A stretch of 64,000 nucleotides of DNA. It comes from Bacteroidota bacterium (GTDB lineage Bacteria; Bacteroidota; Bacteroidia; Chitinophagales; Saprospiraceae). Shown here in pieces: positions 41,637-51,504 of this stretch (position 1 is its first letter; every line of letters starts with the position of its first letter). The stretch lies in NCBI GenBank assembly GCA_003045895.1, contig PZPC01000011.1, forward strand, positions 27,258 to 91,257, read 5' to 3'. Position numbers and translations under genes: made by a program. Under the pieces are notes generated by a model that searched no databases, was not told where the DNA came from, and was given only the letters and a program-made list of their open reading frames with translations.

Positions 41637-42779
41637 TTATTGGGTAGAAGATTTCAGCCGCACGGGTAGTTTGAGTTCCCGGTCTTTGCGGCGGATGGTC
41701 ACCGTTACCTGGTCACCTACTTTGTATTTTTCCAGCGCGAGGTACAAGTCGCTGTTTGAAGTGATTGGATCATTGTTGATCGCTGTAATTACGTCGCCCA
41801 GCAGCACATTGCCATAATCATCCATCTTGGTAGCCTGGATACCCGCAACTTCGGCCGGGCTGCCCTTGACGACGTCCAGGACCACGGCACCTTCGATACC
41901 GCGCAGCGGACGCGCCAACTCCACACCGATCAGGGGGCGGTTCACTTGTCCGTACTGAATCAGATCGGGCACAACCCAGGCGACTACATCAACGGGAATA
42001 GAGAAGCCAATACCTGCCGAAGCACCCGAGGGGCTGTAGATAGCGGTATTTACCCCGATCAGGCGCCCGGAAGAATTAAGCAGCGGGCCGCCGGAATTCC
42101 CGGGGTTAATGGCCGCGTCCGACTGGATAACATCCTTGATCGGGATGCCCGCAACGGAGTTGATTTCCCGGCCCAGGGCACTCACGACGCCCGTGGTCAG
42201 CGTTTGGTCCAAACCAAAAGGGTTGCCAATAGCGTAGACACTCTGCCCGACGCGCAGGTTGCGCGAGCCGCCAATTGGAATAGGGCGTAATTTTTCGCGA
42301 GGTGCCTCAATTTTGAGGACGGCCAAATCTTTTTCTGGTGCAGTACCAATGGTTATGGCCTCGTAGGTGGTGCCGTCGCTCAGGGTAACGGTTGCTTTGT
42401 CGGCGTTTTGGATCACGTGAAAGTTGGTCACAATGTGTCCGTCGCGATCCCAGACGAACCCGGATCCCGAGCCCGTAGGGATTTCCTGAACGTTGCGGTT
42501 GTAGTAGTTGCGCCGAATGCTGGAGGTCGTGATAAAGCAGACCGACGGTGCGGCCTGCTCAAACAGCTGAATGTTGTGTTCTTCTTCAGCAGTCAGGCCT
42601 TCTGGAAGTATAGACGGTGCGGCCGAACTGGGGCTGAAGTAGTTGGAATCACCTTCGTTTCTTACCAATAAAGCCTTGGAATCGTCCGTATTGCTGACGG
42701 TTGAGTCCTGTTGTTTCATGTAGAACACGCCCGCGGCAAAACTGGCAACGAGCAAAACTACCCAGAATAATGTGCGCAT
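41637..42779 (-). CDS. HtrA/DegP-type serine protease with one PDZ domain
   Basis: 380 residues. An N-terminal hydrophobic segment (about 3-20) is a membrane anchor or signal. The trypsin-like domain (about 65-255) has the full triad His121 (TNFHVI), Asp151 (KDLAVL) and Ser229 (GNSGGP). One PDZ domain (about 275-375; LIGVELARPLRGIEGAVVLDVVKGSPAEVAGI...GDVITAINNDPI) follows. It would degrade misfolded envelope proteins in the periplasm. A single PDZ makes it DegS/HtrA2-like rather than DegP-like. ATG 42779 is chosen, because it begins the anchor; the frame is open to 42818. Confidence 0.94.
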   Translation of the reverse strand: MRTLFWVVLLVASFAAGVFYMKQQDSTVSNTDDSKALLVRNEGDSNYFSPSSAAPSILPEGLTAEEEHNIQLFEQAAPSVCFITTSSIRRNYYNRNVQEIPTGSGSGFVWDRDGHIVTNFHVIQNADKATVTLSDGTTYEAITIGTAPEKDLAVLKIEAPREKLRPIPIGGSRNLRVGQSVYAIGNPFGLDQTLTTGVVSALGREINSVAGIPIKDVIQSDAAINPGNSGGPLLNSSGRLIGVNTAIYSPSGASAGIGFSIPVDVVAWVVPDLIQYGQVNRPLIGVELARPLRGIEGAVVLDVVKGSPAEVAGIQATKMDDYGNVLLGDVITAINNDPITSNSDLYLALEKYKVGDQVTVTIRRKDRELKLPVRLKSSTQ

Positions 42780-42855
42780 AGTTTTTTGAGTTTGGTTTGC
42801 AATATAAGCAGGAGGCATGCTAAGCCTTCAGACCAGGCAGGGCATGGCATCCCCT

Positions 42856-44136
42856 TTAGGTTTTGCGTTCTTTCTTACGGGCGGCCGGGAAGAGAATATT
42901 GTTGAGAATAAGCCGGTAGCCCGGGCTATTCGGGTGCAAATTCAAATCGGTTTCCGGGTCGTTCACGTAATGGCGGTAATCCTCCGGATCGTGGCCACCG
43001 TAAAAGGTCCAGAAGCCTTCCCCAAAGTTGTTGTGGATGTAACGCGCCTCTCCCGAAGGTTTGTTCTCTCCGAGAATAAGGACATCGGATTTGATGTGCT
43101 GGTTGTAAAAGGCGGTCGTTTGTCCCATAAAACCTTTTACGGTGCGGGTGTGGTTTTGGGTAAGCATGGTGGGCACCGGATCCCACTTAGCCGAAAAATC
43201 GAACAACGAGAAGTAATCTTGTTGGGGATTGACATTGCGCTTGGTGCCGCTGTCAATAGAAGAAAACTCATACTCGAGTGGGTCGCGGGTAAGGCTGAAG
43301 TTTTCGAAGGCAAAGGTCTTCGAAAAGTCGAGTTTTTGCTGGGCGCCGGAATCAGCCGGATCGCCGTCGTACATGGGGGCGCAGATGTCGAGTCCGTCGG
43401 CTGCCAAAGCAATATCGTAGGTGTCGGTTGCTGAGCACATCGCAAACATGAAACCGCCGCCGAAGACGAACTCCCGCAATTTTTTAACCACGGCCAATTT
43501 CATTTGGGAAACTTTATTGTAACCATTTTTGGCCGCCAACGATTCCTGGTAAGTGACCATTTCGCGGTACCAGGGCTGGTTGTGGTAGCCCCGGTAAAAA
43601 CGGCCATACTGCCCCGTGAAGTCTTCGTGGTGCAGGTGCAACCAATCATACTTGACGAGTTGATCCGTCAGGATTTCATTGTCGTAAATAACATCATACG
43701 GTATTTCGGCGTAGGATAGTACCAGGGTCACCGCATCATCCCACGGTTGAATTTTATCGCCGGTGCGAAAATTGACCTCCGGGGTATACACGGCAATTTT
43801 GGGTGCCTTTTCCAGCTTCATCGCATCCATGTTTACCTCCGGATTAGCGATTTCGGCCAGGATATTGTTGAATTTGCCATCGGGAATGATCTCAAAACTG
43901 ACATCCCGGGCCAGGCATTCGCGTTCAAATACCTTGGTGTGGGGAAAGGCAAATGATCCGCCGCGGTAGTTGAGCAGCCACCAGGCTTCAATCCCGTTGT
44001 CCAGGATCCAGTAGGTTACACCGTAGGCCTTCAGGTGATTGCGCTGCGACTCGTCCATGGGGATGAGCATATAAGCTGCTTGCAATTGCCAGGAAGCCAC
44101 CAGCAGCATAGCGCAAAAGAGAATTCGACGTTTCAT
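42856..44136 (-). CDS. Secreted protein of the family often labelled asparagine synthetase B; real function unknown
   Basis: 426 residues with a signal peptide (about 1-20, LQAA). Conserved features are LIPMDESQRNHLKAYGVTYW, WWLLNYRGGSF, the segment APKIAVYTPEVN and KIQPWDDAVTLVLSYAEIPYDVIYD (ThuA/class I amidotransferase-like fold), YDWLHLHHEDFTGQYGRF, and GGGFMFAMCSATDTYDIALAADG. Database labels call such proteins asparagine synthetase B, but the AsnB glutaminase and synthetase domains are absent and export to the periplasm makes that activity unlikely. The Cys in AMCSATD lies where the amidotransferase nucleophile would be, but this is a guess. It is adjacent to an HtrA gene on the same strand (76 bp). 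Confidence 0.8.
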   Translation of the reverse strand: MKRRILFCAMLLVASWQLQAAYMLIPMDESQRNHLKAYGVTYWILDNGIEAWWLLNYRGGSFAFPHTKVFERECLARDVSFEIIPDGKFNNILAEIANPEVNMDAMKLEKAPKIAVYTPEVNFRTGDKIQPWDDAVTLVLSYAEIPYDVIYDNEILTDQLVKYDWLHLHHEDFTGQYGRFYRGYHNQPWYREMVTYQESLAAKNGYNKVSQMKLAVVKKLREFVFGGGFMFAMCSATDTYDIALAADGLDICAPMYDGDPADSGAQQKLDFSKTFAFENFSLTRDPLEYEFSSIDSGTKRNVNPQQDYFSLFDFSAKWDPVPTMLTQNHTRTVKGFMGQTTAFYNQHIKSDVLILGENKPSGEARYIHNNFGEGFWTFYGGHDPEDYRHYVNDPETDLNLHPNSPGYRLILNNILFPAARKKERKT

Positions 44137-44243
44137 AAGCAAAGCTGTTTGTAGTAAAACGTGCTATTTACAAAAATAGGTGCAGTTGGATCGGTAAATA
44201 GGTGAAAATCTTGTTAACCTTAAACGATTTGACCCGCAAAGCG

Positions 44244-44261
44244 GCCGGGCTGATACCCGGC
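44244..44261. other. Small hairpin in divergent intergenic region
   Basis: GCCGGG/CCCGGC (44244-44249/44256-44261), loop CTGATA, followed by TTT on the plus strand. The significance is uncertain. Confidence 0.4.
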
Positions 44262-44340
44262 TTTAACAAAATGCTAACAAACCACTACCTCTTGCAGTGA
44301 GTTATCCCTTAATCAACTATTATCGTAAAGCATTTTATTC

Positions 44341-44348
44341 TACCTTTG
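44341..44348 (+). promoter_or_regulatory. Putative -7 box of the VWA gene
   Basis: TACCTTTG is an exact TAnnTTTG match 48 nt before the ATG at 44397. No -33 TTG is at the expected distance. Confidence 0.35.
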
Positions 44349-44396
44349 CCGACCCAATCTGGTCTGCTGAACAGCCTGGAAATACTTTGTTGAATT

Positions 44397-46496
44397 ATGG
44401 ATGGAATTACCTTCGAATACCCCACCTGGTACCTGGTTATTTGTTTATTGGTGGGTTTGGCCTACGCGCTGGTGTTGTATTTTCGTGACCACACTTTTCG
44501 GGAGTCCGCTACCTGGCTCAACTGGCTTTTAGGGGCAACACGTATGCTGGTGGTCAGTACCCTGGCCATGCTGTTGATGTCGCCGATTCTGCGTTCGGTA
44601 GAATCCCGTTCCCAGAAACCGGTGGTGGTATTCGCCCAGGATGGGTCTGAATCCATCGGGGCAGCCATGAAGCCCGCCGATAGTTTGGCCTACGTGCAGG
44701 CTATTCGCAGTATAGAAGAAAAATTGGGCACCGACTACGACCTGGTCTCCTATACCTTCGGTGAATCGGTTCGTGACACGCTTGATCTTTCTTTTCGCGA
44801 CAAGCGCACCAACATAGCTGAGCTGCTCCGGCAAGTTTACGACGTGTACAGCAATCAAAATCTGGGTGCAGTTATCCTCAGCTCCGATGGGATCTACAAC
44901 GAAGGTGCCAACCCGGTTTATTCCGACGTCAAGTTGAATGCCCCGGTTTACACCATTGCCCTGGGCGATACGACCCGGCAAAAAGACCTGGTTCTCAAAA
45001 GGGTGTTTCACAATAAGATCGCTTATCTCGGGGACAAATTTTCCATTCAGGTAGACATTACGGCCCAGAATGCGGCTGGCGCCACCTCCTCACTGCGGAT
45101 TGCCCGCATCGAGAACGGCCGCACCCGGGAACTGGTCAATGAGTCTGTACAAATTGACCGCAACGACTTTTTCACCACCCGCGAGTTCATCCTGGATGCC
45201 GACGTGGCCGGGGTCAACCGTTACCGGATCAGCCTCGGTGCCGTCAGCGGCGAAGTATCAACCGCCAATAATGTCCGCGATATTTACGTAGATGTCCTGG
45301 AAGCCCGGCAAAAGATATTGCTACTGGCTGCCGCGCCGCACCCCGACCTGTCGGCCCTCAAGCAAAGCATCACCGAGGGGCGGAACAACGAGGTCACCGT
45401 GGAATACATCAACAGCTTTGCCGGCAACGTGCGGGATTTCGACCTGGTAATCTTGCACCAATTGCCGGGCAAGAGCAACAACATCGGCAACCTGCTGCAG
45501 GAAATGAAGAGCCGCCAAACCCCGGTGTGGTTCATTGCCGGCGTCACGAGCGATTTTGGTGCCCTGAATGCCGCCCAACAGCTCATCAATATTTCGTCCA
45601 ATGGCCGCAACACCAACGACGTGGAGCCTTACCTGGCCAGTAACTTTAGCTTGTTCAACGTGCCGGACGACGTGCGGGCTATTCTGCCAATTTTACCGCC
45701 GGTAGTCGCACCATTCGGCGATTTCAAGGCGGGCGGGAGCGCTTCCGTGCTGCTGTACCAGCGCATTGGCCGGGTCGACACCCAGTATCCGCTGCTGGCC
45801 CTGGGCCAGGAAGACAACCGCCGCCTGGCCACCATGGCGGCCACGGGCCTGTGGAAATGGCGCCTGTTCGACTACCTGGAAAAGAAAAACCACAACCGTT
45901 TCAACGAACTGGTGAGCCAGGTGATCCAGTACCTGAGCGTCAAGGACGACAAGCGCCGCTTCCGGGTGAGCCTGGCCAAGAATATTTTCGATGAAAACGA
46001 GCCCATTATTTTCGACGCGGAATTGTACAACGACAACTACGAATTGGTCAACGAACCCTCGGCCCAATTGGTCATCACCAACGAAGACGGCCGGGAATTC
46101 AATTACACCTTCAACACCACCGGACGTGGCTACCGCCTCAACGCAGGGGTCATGCCCGTGGGCAGCTACCGCTTCCGCGCCACGGTGAATACGGGTACCC
46201 AAAACCTGGATTACAACGGCCAGTTCAGCGTGCAGGCCATCCAGCTGGAGCGCTACGAAATGACGGCCGACCACGACCTGCTGCGTCTGCTCAGCGAGCG
46301 CTACGGCGGCGAGTTGGTGTACCCGGCGGCTATTGCCAGTATTCCGGATAAGCTCTTGGCTAAAGGGACAGTCAAGCCGGTGCTCTACGAAACGGTTAAT
46401 ACCCGCTCGCTCATAAACCTGAAGGGCATCTTCTTTCTGCTGCTTTCGCTGCTGACTTTGGAGTGGTTCTTGCGGCGGTATTTTGGGGCGTATTAG
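44397..46496 (+). CDS. VWA-domain membrane protein (BatA/BatB-like topology)
   Basis: 699 residues. Two N-terminal helices (about 12-28 and 43-62) are followed by a von Willebrand factor A-like domain with a complete-looking MIDAS motif DGSES (Asp82, Ser84, Ser86) and SSDG later. Beta-rich domains fill the middle (about 215-600; FSIQVDITAQNA...RYRISLGAVSGEV; FDENEPIIFDAELYNDNYEL). A last helix (about 675-692) anchors the C-terminus. The layout resembles Bacteroidota Aerotolerance/BatA-type and DUF-type proteins in which the VWA and stress domains face the periplasm. The ligand is unknown. It is alone on its strand, convergent with the T9SS cargo gene at 46521 and divergent from the asparagine-synthetase-B-like gene. 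Confidence 0.82.
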   Translation: MDGITFEYPTWYLVICLLVGLAYALVLYFRDHTFRESATWLNWLLGATRMLVVSTLAMLLMSPILRSVESRSQKPVVVFAQDGSESIGAAMKPADSLAYVQAIRSIEEKLGTDYDLVSYTFGESVRDTLDLSFRDKRTNIAELLRQVYDVYSNQNLGAVILSSDGIYNEGANPVYSDVKLNAPVYTIALGDTTRQKDLVLKRVFHNKIAYLGDKFSIQVDITAQNAAGATSSLRIARIENGRTRELVNESVQIDRNDFFTTREFILDADVAGVNRYRISLGAVSGEVSTANNVRDIYVDVLEARQKILLLAAAPHPDLSALKQSITEGRNNEVTVEYINSFAGNVRDFDLVILHQLPGKSNNIGNLLQEMKSRQTPVWFIAGVTSDFGALNAAQQLINISSNGRNTNDVEPYLASNFSLFNVPDDVRAILPILPPVVAPFGDFKAGGSASVLLYQRIGRVDTQYPLLALGQEDNRRLATMAATGLWKWRLFDYLEKKNHNRFNELVSQVIQYLSVKDDKRRFRVSLAKNIFDENEPIIFDAELYNDNYELVNEPSAQLVITNEDGREFNYTFNTTGRGYRLNAGVMPVGSYRFRATVNTGTQNLDYNGQFSVQAIQLERYEMTADHDLLRLLSERYGGELVYPAAIASIPDKLLAKGTVKPVLYETVNTRSLINLKGIFFLLLSLLTLEWFLRRYFGAY

Positions 46497-46520
46497 GGTT
46501 ATTGATGGGTAAGCTGGACG

Positions 46521-48032
46521 TTACTTCACCACCCGCTCCACCCCCCAATCTTCGCCGTTGAAACTGTAATGGAGGAGATACACCCCACTTGGTAAATCAG
46601 CCAAATCCAATACGTCGTTGGGTGTCAGGTCGGTATAGGTTCGTAGGCGACGCCCAAAACTGTCCAGTAGTTCCAGGGACAGGGTCGGATATTTTTCTGT
46701 TGGCCAGCTTAAATGCAAATTACCTGCCACGGGGTTAGGCCAGCTTGCTAACGGGAAAACAACGGGTAATTCGCGCTCGTTGACTACAAAATCGAAAGGT
46801 GTACCACACACAAAGCCATTGGTGAGGGAAGCGTATTGGAGGGTTCGCTCGTGAATGCCATTAAGCGTGCTGTATTGATAATAGCCTCCACTCAGTTGGG
46901 CGATGTAATCACTTCCTGAGAAGACATCAATTACCGGCCCCAGGCAAGCTTCGTTCCTGATGACCAGTGGGTAACTCAGATTTTTGGCGGGTTTTTCACA
47001 GAAAAAATCGGGCGTAAGTCGGAGTACTTCATAGGCTGCTAGCCCATCTTCGCGGTACAGCAATTCGCCCGGTTGGCGGTCGAGGAAGGCAAAAGCAGCC
47101 CAATCTAATCGAACCGTATCTCTTATCTGAAAAAAGGTAGCAGGACTTCCCGGCGCGTTAGCTCCCTCATACGAAATAGCTAAGTCGGCTACGGTTGCGT
47201 AATAAAAGGAAGAACTATCACTACTGAACCAGGCGTTTTCTACCTGGACCTTGCTGTCTCGTAGGAGGTAGTAGGAAGAAAATCCCTGCATGATTGTAGT
47301 TACTTCATGCGTATGGAGCTCATCACCCGTAGTCAGCGAAAAAATGCTGGCGCGGGTAGGGTTTTGTAAACCCACCTGGGGAGCATTCATCCCCAGGAGT
47401 TCCATTCTGCCGATGTCAATTCCGAGCCATGGCAGGACAATGCAACTCACCAAACCATATTGACGGCTGATTCGAAACGGCGTCTCTTCGTAAAGCGGAA
47501 TATAGTTGCCTTGGTCATCGAGGTGGTACAATCCGATGTATTTTACGCTATCCATTAGCCCCAGGACTGATTCCCACTGCACTGCGTCAACCCTGGCGTA
47601 AATGGAGGGTTGTATGAATTCAGGTATGATTAGGGGATCTTCAATAGCCAGCCAGTTGCTTCCCAGCGGGGCTTGCGGACGCAACTCAAAAACCTGTCCG
47701 TCTTCATTGCTGGAAATCGTCAGCAAAGTACGCACCGAGTCCTGGCAAACTTCCTGGCCAATAAAGGAAGGCGCAAGCTCTAAACAATAATCACCAGCGA
47801 GCAGGATAGCGATGTTGGGTATGGCCGATTCATAAGTAGTACTGCAGGGTTCAGCGCCCAATTTCATCCCCAGTACGGGAGAACTGAACGCCTCGTTTTC
47901 GGTAAAATCGGACATTGGGTTGGTGTACAAATATTGGACCTCCGGTCGGAAAAGCAGGTAAGGTGTTTGTGCCAATGCGGGAGAAGACCCTATTAATGAA
48001 AAAAGTATTACGCTATACATTGGCTTTATCAT
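46521..48032 (-). CDS. Secreted protein with type A T9SS sorting domain
   Basis: 503 residues. The signal peptide (about 1-21, ALAQ) is followed by beta-rich sequence with no named domain. The last about 75 residues form a type A T9SS C-terminal domain: SWPNPVAGNLHLSW, LELLDSFGRRL, LADLPSGVYLLHY, ending in VVK. The middle contains Tyr-, Asp- and Ser-rich strands without a catalytic motif. By eye the codon choice looks more AT-rich than the neighbouring genes. Surface display is expected. Confidence 0.85.
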   Translation of the reverse strand: MIKPMYSVILFSLIGSSPALAQTPYLLFRPEVQYLYTNPMSDFTENEAFSSPVLGMKLGAEPCSTTYESAIPNIAILLAGDYCLELAPSFIGQEVCQDSVRTLLTISSNEDGQVFELRPQAPLGSNWLAIEDPLIIPEFIQPSIYARVDAVQWESVLGLMDSVKYIGLYHLDDQGNYIPLYEETPFRISRQYGLVSCIVLPWLGIDIGRMELLGMNAPQVGLQNPTRASIFSLTTGDELHTHEVTTIMQGFSSYYLLRDSKVQVENAWFSSDSSSFYYATVADLAISYEGANAPGSPATFFQIRDTVRLDWAAFAFLDRQPGELLYREDGLAAYEVLRLTPDFFCEKPAKNLSYPLVIRNEACLGPVIDVFSGSDYIAQLSGGYYQYSTLNGIHERTLQYASLTNGFVCGTPFDFVVNERELPVVFPLASWPNPVAGNLHLSWPTEKYPTLSLELLDSFGRRLRTYTDLTPNDVLDLADLPSGVYLLHYSFNGEDWGVERVVK

Positions 48033-48130
48033 GTGGCTTGGCTTTAGGATTTGGTTGAGTGGTAAGATATGCTATTCACCAAAGTAGCGTAGCATTACAG
48101 CAGGCCTTATAACGCAAATTGAACGACAAT

Positions 48131-49471
48131 TTACGCCTCCCGTTCCATCCGTCGGAAAATGCCCCACCCCGCCAAACAGAATATACAAGCGGCAATGGCA
48201 CTCACCTGCACGCCCACGGGCTGCTCCGCGCTCTTGCCCAGGAGCAAGAAAGAGGGGAAGAGCAGCAGGGCCAGACTGATGCCGATTTTCATCATAAAAT
48301 TCCGCACCGCGTAGAACATGCCCGCCTGCTGGCGGCCAGTCGCTTGCTCGTTTTCGTGAATGAAATCGGCGACCAGGGCATTGGGCACAATGCCGAAGGT
48401 AGCCAGCGGGTAGGCCGACAGGATGGCCAGCGCGTAAAACAACATTGTCTTGTTCAACGGCAGGTAAGGCATCGCCGCCGTAAGCGCAAAGACGGTAGAA
48501 AAAACGGCAAATGCGCTGAGCATCAGCGGTCGCTTGCCCCAGCGCTTGACCCCCGCATTGATGGGCCAGTACAAGATAAAACTCACCACAAAACTGATGA
48601 CCATAAAGCTGGAGGCCTGTTCTTTGGGCAAACCAAACAGCACCGTCACAAAGTAACTGACGCCCTGTTGGATGAAGGTGAGCGACAGCCAGTAGAGCAA
48701 GTCAGATGCGATGAAGATGCGAAAGTTGGGGTTGGCAAAAACGGTGGCCAAGGCTTCCCGGGGAGCTATGGGGTCTTCGGCGACCACCTGGTGGGCGTAG
48801 ACTTCTTCGCGGAGGAAAAAAACGGGGATGAGCATAAAAACCAGGGCAATCAGGGCGAAAATGCCCACGGTATACTGAAAAGCCTGGACCGGATTGGTGA
48901 AACCTTCAAAATAGCCTTGTACCAGGTACGCCATGCCGCCAATGACAAACCCCAGCGCCCAGGTGATGGAGATGAGGGTGCTGATGAGCATGCGGTCGGG
49001 CGGGTGGTGGCCCAGTTCGCTGATGAGCGCCGTGTAGGGCACTACGTACAAGGTGAGGAAGAGGTAAAAAAGGAATACCACGGCTACCAGCCACAAAGCA
49101 TTGAGCCAACTGATACCCACCACCGGCGGAAAGAAAATGAGGAAAGACAAGGCCGCAAATGGAACGGCGGCCATGCCCATTACGCGCTTGCGTTTGCCAC
49201 CTTTAGCGGGCCGGTTGTCCGACCAGGCGGCAATCAGTGGGTCGGTGATGGCATCAAAGGCCCGGCCGCCAAAATTGATGAAACCGATCAGCGTCGCAAT
49301 GCCCAGAATAGCGCCCTGGTAGATGAAGGATGGAAAGACCAGCACCCCCTCCGATTCCGGTGGCATGTAGAAATAGACGAGCAAATTGGCGGCACCAAAA
49401 CCCGCCAGCGACCAGCCCAGTTGGCCGAGGGCGTACACGATCAGTTGGGAAAGTGGGGGGCGTTTTGTCAT
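48131..49471 (-). CDS. Sugar:cation symporter, GPH family (MFS_2-like)
   Basis: 446 residues with about 12 membrane helices. Signature elements are LGWSLAGFGAANLLVYFYMPP, GRAFDAITDPLIAAWSDNR (about 75-93; the conserved Asp and Arg pair of the MelB-like transporters), and TLYVVPYTALISELGHHPPDRMLISTL. It probably moves a glycoside or sugar with Na+ or H+. The ATG at 49471 is chosen, since the preceding TTG would add only two residues. The T9SS cargo gene at 46521 lies downstream on the same strand and the one at 49559 is divergent, with an 87-bp intergenic region. Confidence 0.9.
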   Translation of the reverse strand: MTKRPPLSQLIVYALGQLGWSLAGFGAANLLVYFYMPPESEGVLVFPSFIYQGAILGIATLIGFINFGGRAFDAITDPLIAAWSDNRPAKGGKRKRVMGMAAVPFAALSFLIFFPPVVGISWLNALWLVAVVFLFYLFLTLYVVPYTALISELGHHPPDRMLISTLISITWALGFVIGGMAYLVQGYFEGFTNPVQAFQYTVGIFALIALVFMLIPVFFLREEVYAHQVVAEDPIAPREALATVFANPNFRIFIASDLLYWLSLTFIQQGVSYFVTVLFGLPKEQASSFMVISFVVSFILYWPINAGVKRWGKRPLMLSAFAVFSTVFALTAAMPYLPLNKTMLFYALAILSAYPLATFGIVPNALVADFIHENEQATGRQQAGMFYAVRNFMMKIGISLALLLFPSFLLLGKSAEQPVGVQVSAIAACIFCLAGWGIFRRMEREA

Positions 49472-49558
49472 GGTCAAATATAATCAACTCAGTGATGGGG
49501 AAAAAAATGTTGATTCGTTTAATTTTCACGCTGTATATTACGTATTAAATTCAATGCC

Positions 49559-51469
49559 ATGCGCCTCTTTTACTACTTAAGTTTTACTCTCCTGCTTGCC
49601 GTAGCAAGCAATGCCCAAAAGGCCCAATTGCTTGCGCCACAACAAATGGCACCACTTTATGCACATCTACACGCTATCAATCACGAGTGGTTGCAATATC
49701 CACCTACTGCCGAGTTACTTGTAGAAACACAGTTTAGCTCTGATATTGAACGTATTCAGCGGCACCTGAAATTGACTACACAGCATCTGCGACAGCATCC
49801 TCCCCTGGGATTGACAGCAGCTCAATTGTACCAGCGTAATATGCTTTTAGATGAGTTGAACCGCTATCAGGAGACGGCTCGCTTTCCAATCAACCGCATG
49901 TCCCTTCAACCAACCCCCATTTTTGTAGACGATGCGTATACGGCATGTGCGGTAGGGGACCTGCTACTCGCTACGGGCGAAACAGCGTTGGTAGAGGATA
50001 TTCGCCAGCATAATAATTTCGCACAATTGGCTGAGCTCCTGGCCTACCCCAAATTATCCCGCTGGGCTGAACAAAACGGCTTTACCGCCGAAGAATTGGC
50101 ACTTATACAACCCAGCTATGCAGTGGTCTATTTTACGCCTGAGCCGATAGGCAATAACTTAGGTATAACGGCAGGAAGAAAGATTTCAGATATGGTCACT
50201 TATAAAGACGAAGTGTATTTTGCCGGTAATTTCAGCCAGATTGATGGTTTGGAAGCCGCTTCTGTGGCGGCTTGGGATGGGGAGCGTTTTCGTGCACTTG
50301 CTGGCCTTTTGCCAGGGGTTGGAGGGATTAAAAAGTTGGCTTTTGATGAGGCTACCGACGATTTGTATGCTATCGGAACGTTTTTCAATTTCCAAGACGA
50401 ACCTGGTCCTGTTCTTTTTGCCCGTTACCGAAATGGAGCATGGGAGCCGCTGTTAAATACGACAGACGTAAGCGGACTCGTATTTTTCAGGGACTTAGTT
50501 TGCCACAATGGATTTTGTTATCTGGGTGGGCGGGTGTCGGAATTGTTTGAGGAAGAAGTCGATCATCTAATTGTTTACGATATCGCTAACGAGCGTTGGA
50601 AGCGCTTCAACGATGAACTGCGCTTTACGGATGTAATTAATGATATGGCGATCTCCGGCGATACCCTAATGGTAGGGGGAAGGTTTGCTTTAGTAAACGA
50701 GACAGATACGATCAGCAATTTTGTTGCCCTGTTTGATTTAAATGCAAATCAACTTATTCTTTTAGCTGATCCATTGAGCACCGAACCATTTAAGTCAGTG
50801 ATATTGGTAAATATTCAACAGAGTTGGAACCACGAATGGGAGGTAAGCGCCATTTTTGATAATGAAGGCGATTATTCAATTGGTGTTTACCAATCTTCTA
50901 ATTATTGGGAGACAACCCCGCTATTCTTCGATGAAAATAACCCAAGATTTGAAGGAATGGAAGCTGGTTTTTTTTACGGTGATTTTCAGTTTACCAACTG
51001 GTCACAATCCGACCAACCTTTTGTTTTAGTAACCGTTCCAGGGCAATCAGCGGATTTTTACTGGCCCATAGTGCGGGCCAATGGCGCTGTAACGGCTCTG
51101 ACCTATTTTAATGATGAAATAATTCTTGCTGGCGAATTTACAGAAATTGACGGCGTAGGCTGCCAGCAGATGGCACGTGCAAGCTTGCTAATTTCAGACA
51201 CCGAGAATCCTGCTGTTACCTCCCAGGTTAGTGTACAAAGCGATGGCCAATCCATATTTATTCAACACCTACCCACCACCATAACTTCTGCTACACTGGA
51301 ACTCTTTGACCTGCAAGGCAAGCGGGTATGGCAGCAATCTTTGTCGGGTTCGGGTAGCATCATTGTGTTAAACAAGCCTTCTCAGCTTATAGCGGGTGCC
51401 TATGCTTACCGTTTACTGGCTAATGAGCAGTTAAAGGTTGGGCAATTGATCCTGTTATCGACAGAATAA
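49559..51469 (+). CDS. Secreted protein with type A T9SS sorting domain, low GC
   Basis: 636 residues. Signal peptide about 1-19 (SNAQ). After an N-terminal helical region (about 25-190), a beta-propeller-like repeat area carries phrases such as VYFAGNFSQIDGLEAASVAAWDG (about 220-243), LMVGGRFALVNETD and ILAGEFTEIDGVGC, as in kelch- or PQQ-like propellers of extracellular proteins. The last 75 residues (FDLQGKRVWQQSLSG, LIAGAYAYRLLANEQ) form a weak type A T9SS C-terminal domain. The gene is visibly more AT-rich than its neighbours. Its function is unknown; surface location is likely. Confidence 0.82.
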   Translation: MRLFYYLSFTLLLAVASNAQKAQLLAPQQMAPLYAHLHAINHEWLQYPPTAELLVETQFSSDIERIQRHLKLTTQHLRQHPPLGLTAAQLYQRNMLLDELNRYQETARFPINRMSLQPTPIFVDDAYTACAVGDLLLATGETALVEDIRQHNNFAQLAELLAYPKLSRWAEQNGFTAEELALIQPSYAVVYFTPEPIGNNLGITAGRKISDMVTYKDEVYFAGNFSQIDGLEAASVAAWDGERFRALAGLLPGVGGIKKLAFDEATDDLYAIGTFFNFQDEPGPVLFARYRNGAWEPLLNTTDVSGLVFFRDLVCHNGFCYLGGRVSELFEEEVDHLIVYDIANERWKRFNDELRFTDVINDMAISGDTLMVGGRFALVNETDTISNFVALFDLNANQLILLADPLSTEPFKSVILVNIQQSWNHEWEVSAIFDNEGDYSIGVYQSSNYWETTPLFFDENNPRFEGMEAGFFYGDFQFTNWSQSDQPFVLVTVPGQSADFYWPIVRANGAVTALTYFNDEIILAGEFTEIDGVGCQQMARASLLISDTENPAVTSQVSVQSDGQSIFIQHLPTTITSATLELFDLQGKRVWQQSLSGSGSIIVLNKPSQLIAGAYAYRLLANEQLKVGQLILLSTE

Positions 51470-51504
51470 TGTTATTGAGTCTGCTTAGAGACGGCTTTGC
51501 GTTT

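Noticed and set aside
42856..44136. Annotation as true asparagine synthetase B
   Set aside because: No N-terminal glutaminase Cys2 domain and no ATP-pyrophosphatase synthetase domain; a signal peptide is present.
48119..49483. Long open reading frame (454 codons) on the plus strand opposite the GPH symporter gene
   Set aside because: It mirrors the symporter codon pattern, is rich in His, Gln, Arg and Gly, and has no protein-like motif; typical antisense shadow in GC-rich DNA.
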